This document shows positions 59,614 through 64,000 of a DNA stretch of 64,000 nucleotides, in pieces. Position 1 is the first letter of the stretch; every line of letters begins with the position of its first letter. A model generated the notes under the pieces. It ran no database searches and was not told the origin of the DNA. It was given only the letters and a program-made list of their open reading frames with translations. The position numbers were made by a program, and so were the translations under genes. Source of the DNA: Lachnospiraceae bacterium (GTDB lineage Bacteria; Bacillota; Clostridia; Lachnospirales; Lachnospiraceae); NCBI GenBank assembly GCA_024682375.1, contig JAIKZI010000066.1:1-64000 (forward strand), in the 5' to 3' direction.

Positions 59614-60840
59614 ATGAAAAAAGAAATACTAGAAAGATTTACAAGATATGTAAAGATTCACACAACATCTGAAGAAGATGTAGAACCAATCCCTAGTACT
59701 AAGCGTCAGTTTGACCTTGCTCGCGTCCTCGAAGAGGAACTAAAAGCCATCGGTCTTAACAACGTAAAAGTATCAGAGAACTGCTATGTAACAGCTACTC
59801 TTCCCGCATCAGATGGATTTGAAAACGCAAAGACAGTTGGTTTCATCGCCCACCTAGACACAGCTCCTGACTATTCAGGAAAAAATGTTAACCCAGTAAT
59901 CCACGAAAACTACGATGGAAAAGATGTAGTTCTCGGCGACTCTGGAAAAGTTATCAAGGTAAGCGACTTCCCAGATCTTCCAAAGCTTGCAGGTCGTACA
60001 CTTATCACAGCTGATGGAACAACACTTCTCGGTGCCGATGACAAAGCCGGTGTTACAGCAATCATGACAGCCGTAAACTACTTCATGAACCACCCAGAAG
60101 AAAAACACGGAGAAATCAGAATCTGCTTCACACCTGATGAAGAAGTAGGCCGTGGACCAGAAAAGTTCGATGTAAAAGCATTCAACGCAGACTACGCTTA
60201 CACCGTAGACGGTGACGACGAAAGCGAAGTAGCATACGAAAACTTCAACGCCGCTACATGCTCAATCAAAATCGACGGTGTAAACGTACACCCGGGTGAA
60301 GCTAAAGGCATCATGGTAAACGCAGCATACCTTGCAACAGAAATCGCACAGATGATTCCTAAAAAAGAAATCCCAGCCGAAACAGAAGGCCGTGAAGGTT
60401 TCTACCACCTAATCGACATGAAGGGTGACATCGCTCATGCAGAAATCACATACATCCTTCGTGATCACGACAAGGACTGCTTCGAAGAAAGAAAGAAAGT
60501 AATGCAGGAATTCTGCGACAAGATTTCAGCTAAATACCCAACAGCAAAGGTATCATGCGAAATCAAAGACTCATACGCAAACATGATAGAAATCATGAAC
60601 GCTCACCCAGACATCGTAAAACTTGCAAAAGAAGCAATCGAAGCTCAGGGGCTCACTCCAATCTCACGTCCTATCCGTGGAGGCACAGACGGAGCTCAGC
60701 TTTCATTCATGGGACTTCCATGTCCAAACCTCGGAACAGGTGGCTACGGCTTCCATGGCCCATTCGAGCACGTAACACTCGAGGGAATTGAAACTGTTGT
60801 AAAAGAATTGATTTACATTGGAAAGAATCCTTTGAAATAA
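59614..60840 (+). CDS. pepT: Peptidase T (tripeptidase)
   Basis: ITADGTTLLGADDKAGVTAIM; FTPDEEVGRGPEKFD; RPIRGGTDGAQLSFMGLPCPNLGTGG; start at internal ATG. Confidence 0.96.
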   Translation: MKKEILERFTRYVKIHTTSEEDVEPIPSTKRQFDLARVLEEELKAIGLNNVKVSENCYVTATLPASDGFENAKTVGFIAHLDTAPDYSGKNVNPVIHENYDGKDVVLGDSGKVIKVSDFPDLPKLAGRTLITADGTTLLGADDKAGVTAIMTAVNYFMNHPEEKHGEIRICFTPDEEVGRGPEKFDVKAFNADYAYTVDGDDESEVAYENFNAATCSIKIDGVNVHPGEAKGIMVNAAYLATEIAQMIPKKEIPAETEGREGFYHLIDMKGDIAHAEITYILRDHDKDCFEERKKVMQEFCDKISAKYPTAKVSCEIKDSYANMIEIMNAHPDIVKLAKEAIEAQGLTPISRPIRGGTDGAQLSFMGLPCPNLGTGGYGFHGPFEHVTLEGIETVVKELIYIGKNPLK

Positions 60841-60874
60841 TTTCTTGAATATTATTTAAGAATTTTGTTATGTA

Positions 60875-60920
60875 AAAAAAAGGTTCTGTGATTTACTTTT
60901 AAATCACAGAACCCTTTTTA
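60875..60920. terminator. Bidirectional terminator between convergent pepT and ROK glucokinase
   Basis: ggttctgtgattt acttttaaa aatcacagaacccttttt. Confidence 0.85.
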
Positions 60921-60935
60921 TTATATAAATTTAAT

Positions 60936-61874
60936 TTACAACAACGCCTTCACAGCGCCATACATTCCTGCATCATTTCCCAACTCCGCAAGCACTACCT
61001 TTGCATCCTTCGAAGCGTGAAAAGCATATTCTTTAAAGAACTTCTCTATACGCTCGGTTACTATAGGGCCGTTCTTCGATACACCACCGCCAATTACAAA
61101 TACTTTTGGATCTGTTACGCCTGAAACAAAAGACATAACCATAGCGAGCATAGATGAAATCTCATCTACAAGATCGGATGCAAATTTGTCACCCTTTCCT
61201 GCCTCAGCATAGATTTCTTTTGCTGTTGGGTTTTTGATATTTCGAAGTGATGAAGGTTCATCTGTTTCTGAAAGTCTTCTTTCACAGACCTGTGCAATTC
61301 CTCTGCCTGAAGCGTACTGCTCTAAACAGCCATATTTTCCGCAGTTACATCTAGTCTTTTCATTTGGATTTATTGTAATGTGTCCAATTTCTCCACCTGC
61401 GCCAAAAGCACCAGGTACAATCTTTCCATCTACGATAATTCCACCGCCTACACCAGTTCCAAGAGTTATCATGCAAACATCTTTGTTGCCTTTTCCAGCA
61501 CCCTTCCACATTTCGCCAAGAGCTGCGGCATTGGCATCATTTAAAACAGTTGCTCTGAGCCCGCCCATGGCTTCACTCATCATATCAGCTGCCTTTATAA
61601 CCCCCCAACCGATATTTACACTTCTATTAACTGTTCCATCTGGAAGTACAGGTCCTGGAACATCTAGACCAACACCTTCTAGATCATCAAAAGTTAAATT
61701 TTTCTTTTCCAAAACTTCTTTTACAGAAGAAGCGATATCTGGAAAGATATACTTTCCGCCATCTTCTGTTCTAGTTGGAATTTCCCACTTTTCTAGAAGG
61801 TCTCCTTCTGTAGTAAAAAGACCTAATTTTACTGTTGTTCCACCTACGTCTGCACCAACTGCGTATTTCTTCAT
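60936..61874 (-). CDS. ROK-family glucokinase
   Basis: GADVGGTTVKLGLF; GTGVGGGIIVDGKI; GHITINPNEKTRCNCGKYGCLEQYASG. Confidence 0.94.
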   Translation of the reverse strand: MKKYAVGADVGGTTVKLGLFTTEGDLLEKWEIPTRTEDGGKYIFPDIASSVKEVLEKKNLTFDDLEGVGLDVPGPVLPDGTVNRSVNIGWGVIKAADMMSEAMGGLRATVLNDANAAALGEMWKGAGKGNKDVCMITLGTGVGGGIIVDGKIVPGAFGAGGEIGHITINPNEKTRCNCGKYGCLEQYASGRGIAQVCERRLSETDEPSSLRNIKNPTAKEIYAEAGKGDKFASDLVDEISSMLAMVMSFVSGVTDPKVFVIGGGVSKNGPIVTERIEKFFKEYAFHASKDAKVVLAELGNDAGMYGAVKALL

Positions 61875-61929
61875 CTTGTCCCCTTTTTTCTAGTATAACT
61901 AGCAAAACCAAGCTGTCGTATGGAAAAAA

Positions 61930-62697
61930 TCATGCAGTAAAATCGATTGTCTGTCCTAAATTTTTCTCTTCAGGAGTTCTAACCGTTTCTGTCATCCATT
62001 CCATTTCCTGATCCTTTATTTTCTTAAAGAGATCTTCCACATTATCAGCTTCAACCTTTATTTCAACAGGTTTAGTATACTCTTTTTCCGGCTTTACGTC
62101 AGCCTTCTTTTTAGTTTCTTTCGCCGCTTTATTCTCAGCTTCTTTAGCCGCTTTATTTTTTGCTTCTTTAGCTGCTTTATTTGCATTAGCTCTTATATCA
62201 TTTGCCTTTGATACAATTGCCTGATTTGCTTTAGCCATTACAGCAAAGAAAGTTGTAGTTCCATCAGCATTTATTTGCACGCCAAAACCAGTCACTGTTT
62301 TTCCAGTGCCATCTGTTGCATTTACAAGGTCATTTGCAATCTTCTGAAGCTGTTCTTTAGCATCATCGATTACACCTTCCTGTTTTACCCTGTAATTTTC
62401 ATCGTTGGCCATTTTTTCCACAGTGGCTTCATCGATTACAACTACATCCTTGTCACCTGTGACATACTTTTCAGCGTTTTTCATGGCATTTTCGCTCTCA
62501 TCATTGCTTACTAAAACGAAGTCCATGTCGCCATACTTTTCTTTCAATTTTTCATAATAGGCCTGAGCCTTTTCTGAAAGTTTAGGATTTCCGACTGTCC
62601 TTTGATTTTCCTTCTTTAATTCTTTTACCTGTGCTTTGTTAGCCACAGTTGCAGCAAACGAAGGCATTGCTGCACCATTTACATTACCGAGACTCAT
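61930..62697 (-). CDS. DUF6033-like protein of unknown function with KAAKEA-type repeats
   Basis: KLSEKAQAYYEKLKEKYGDMDFVLVSND...VVVIDEATVEKMANDENYR; low-complexity KAAKEA(K/E)N segment; start trimmed to AAGGAGG-preceded ATG. Confidence 0.7.
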   Translation of the reverse strand: MSLGNVNGAAMPSFAATVANKAQVKELKKENQRTVGNPKLSEKAQAYYEKLKEKYGDMDFVLVSNDESENAMKNAEKYVTGDKDVVVIDEATVEKMANDENYRVKQEGVIDDAKEQLQKIANDLVNATDGTGKTVTGFGVQINADGTTTFFAVMAKANQAIVSKANDIRANANKAAKEAKNKAAKEAENKAAKETKKKADVKPEKEYTKPVEIKVEADNVEDLFKKIKDQEMEWMTETVRTPEEKNLGQTIDFTA

Positions 62698-62899
62698 TGT
62701 TTTTCCTCCTTGAAAAAAGATTTTATACATCCATGCATAATTAGACAGATTCGTGTCTATATTGTATTTCGAATCATTTTGCGAAAAACTTTAACTTTTT
62801 TCTAAAGTAATTAAAAAAATAGTGATTTATTTTTAAATGATTGATATTATAAATATACACACGAAAATTAGTAGACAATTTATATAAAGGAGATGCATT

Positions 62900-63055
62900 A
62901 TGACAGAAGAAGCCTTCAAAAAAACCTTATCAGATTTGATTGCAACTGCATTGAATAATCAATACAGCGATCCTATCCATGCCGATTTATGGCAAGGAAT
63001 CCGAATAGATTTAAATGAGGCTTCTTATAAGCTTGATGAAATCAAGCGAAAATAA
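62900..63055 (+). CDS. Small 51-aa protein of unknown function
   Basis: Absent from the ORF track; ATG preceded by AAAGGAGAT; MTEEAFKKTLSDLIATALNNQYSDPIHADLWQGIRIDLNEASYKLDEIKRK*. Confidence 0.6.
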   Translation: MTEEAFKKTLSDLIATALNNQYSDPIHADLWQGIRIDLNEASYKLDEIKRK

Positions 63056-63057
63056 TG

Positions 63058-64000
63058 TTATTTTAATTTTATCCACTCAGAATCCGGTTTGAGGTCCTTT
63101 GTTTTCAAAGTTTCCTCGCCGGATTTTTTAGTTTTATAAACCAATTCCTGATTCTTTATAGATACCTTTGTGCCCTCAGGAATTGAGCTTGTGATAAAAG
63201 CATTAGAGCCGACTACCGAGTGAGCTCCTATTATTGTATTTCCACCCAGGATTGATGCACCTGAATACAGTGTTACATAATCTTCAATAGTTGGATGTCT
63301 TTTTATACCACGCAGTTTCTGTCCGCCTGATGTAGAAAGAGCTCCAACAGTTACTCCCTGATATATCTTTACATGTTCACCAATTATTGTTGTAGAACCT
63401 ACAACAATTCCTGTTCCATGATCGATGAAGAAATATTTTCCAATCGATGCTCCAGGATGAATATCGATTCCTGTTTTGTTATGAGCATGTTCTGTCATCA
63501 TTCTTGGAATCAATGGAACATTCAATAAGAAAAGTTCATGTGCCATTCTATATACAGCAATTGTGTATATTCCAGGATAACTTAAAACTATTTCGTCCTT
63601 ATTAAGCGCAGCAGGATCACCCTGAAGCGTAGCTTCCAAATCAGTATCCAAATATTCTCGGATTTTTGGAATCTGACTCAAGAATTTAAGTGTGATATCT
63701 GAAGCCTTATTTTCAAGTGATGGCTGACAGATATGTCCTCCAGGGTTTTCTCCTTCTTTCTGGTAATTCAAAACTGTTGTAATCTGTTTTTCAAGACTAT
63801 ACATAACATCTTCAATCAATACGGTGATATTGGATTCCATATTATAACCGCGGAATCTTCTATCTCTGTAATATCCAGGGAAGATGATTCTTAACATCTT
63901 ATGTATGATTTCAACTACAGCTTCCTGATCTGGCTGGTTAAAAACCTCTGTATTATCTATATCCCTTCCTTTTTTATAATCAGAAAGGATAGTCTTTTCA
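63058..64000 (-). CDS. Serine O-acetyltransferase family (EpsC-like), 5' end beyond the window
   Basis: Left-handed beta-helix hexapeptides (GIDIHPGASIGKYFFIDHGTGIVVGSTTIIGEHVKIYQGVTVGALS); frame stays open upstream of the annotated Met to the window end. Confidence 0.9.
   Translation of the reverse strand, partial: EKTILSDYKKGRDIDNTEVFNQPDQEAVVEIIHKMLRIIFPGYYRDRRFRGYNMESNITVLIEDVMYSLEKQITTVLNYQKEGENPGGHICQPSLENKASDITLKFLSQIPKIREYLDTDLEATLQGDPAALNKDEIVLSYPGIYTIAVYRMAHELFLLNVPLIPRMMTEHAHNKTGIDIHPGASIGKYFFIDHGTGIVVGSTTIIGEHVKIYQGVTVGALSTSGGQKLRGIKRHPTIEDYVTLYSGASILGGNTIIGAHSVVGSNAFITSSIPEGTKVSIKNQELVYKTKKSGEETLKTKDLKPDSEWIKLK

Noticed and set aside
61234-61893. 219-aa plus-strand ORF
   Set aside because: Fully antisense to the convincing ROK glucokinase; Ser/Pro-rich composition typical of shadow ORFs.
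62118-62184. KAAKEA-encoding repeats as a separate mobile repeat
   Set aside because: Simple in-frame low-complexity coding repeat within the DUF6033-like gene.
1-64000. tRNA or rRNA genes
   Set aside because: No cloverleaf-like or rRNA-like sequence recognised by eye; a tRNAscan/Rfam run would be needed to exclude them formally.

Overview
64 kb of a low-GC Firmicutes chromosome, Lachnospiraceae-like by gene content (an inference, not a database result). Most of the window is core genome. It holds a complete S10-spc-alpha ribosomal protein/secY/adk/infA/rpoA cluster on the minus strand (about 8.5-23.5 kb), plus mutS2, yhaM, rlmD, ptsI, truA, glmS, clpB, pepT and a ROK glucokinase. There is an arginine-deiminase-type operon (arcA-argF/arcB-arcC-YfcC transporter) beside a regulator with two AraC-type domains. 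Two near-identical 932-aa Fe-S/FAD oxidoreductases flank a HypA-like gene, and two tandem HypB-like GTPases lie in line with a GGDEF protein and rlmI. The most unusual material is: (i) three very long nested inverted repeats (about 180, 290 and 340 bp) at operon ends, two of which share an apical-loop motif and the third of which copies a CIRCE half-site from the clpB promoter; (ii) an accessory island between clpB and rlmI with four zinc-ribbon/TM proteins and a DinJ/YoeB-type toxin-antitoxin module; (iii) a 54-bp duplication of the rlmI 3' end (52/54 identical) bracketing that module, as if an ~819-bp cassette had inserted into the end of rlmI. All calls come from reading the sequence and the supplied ORFs; no searches were run.
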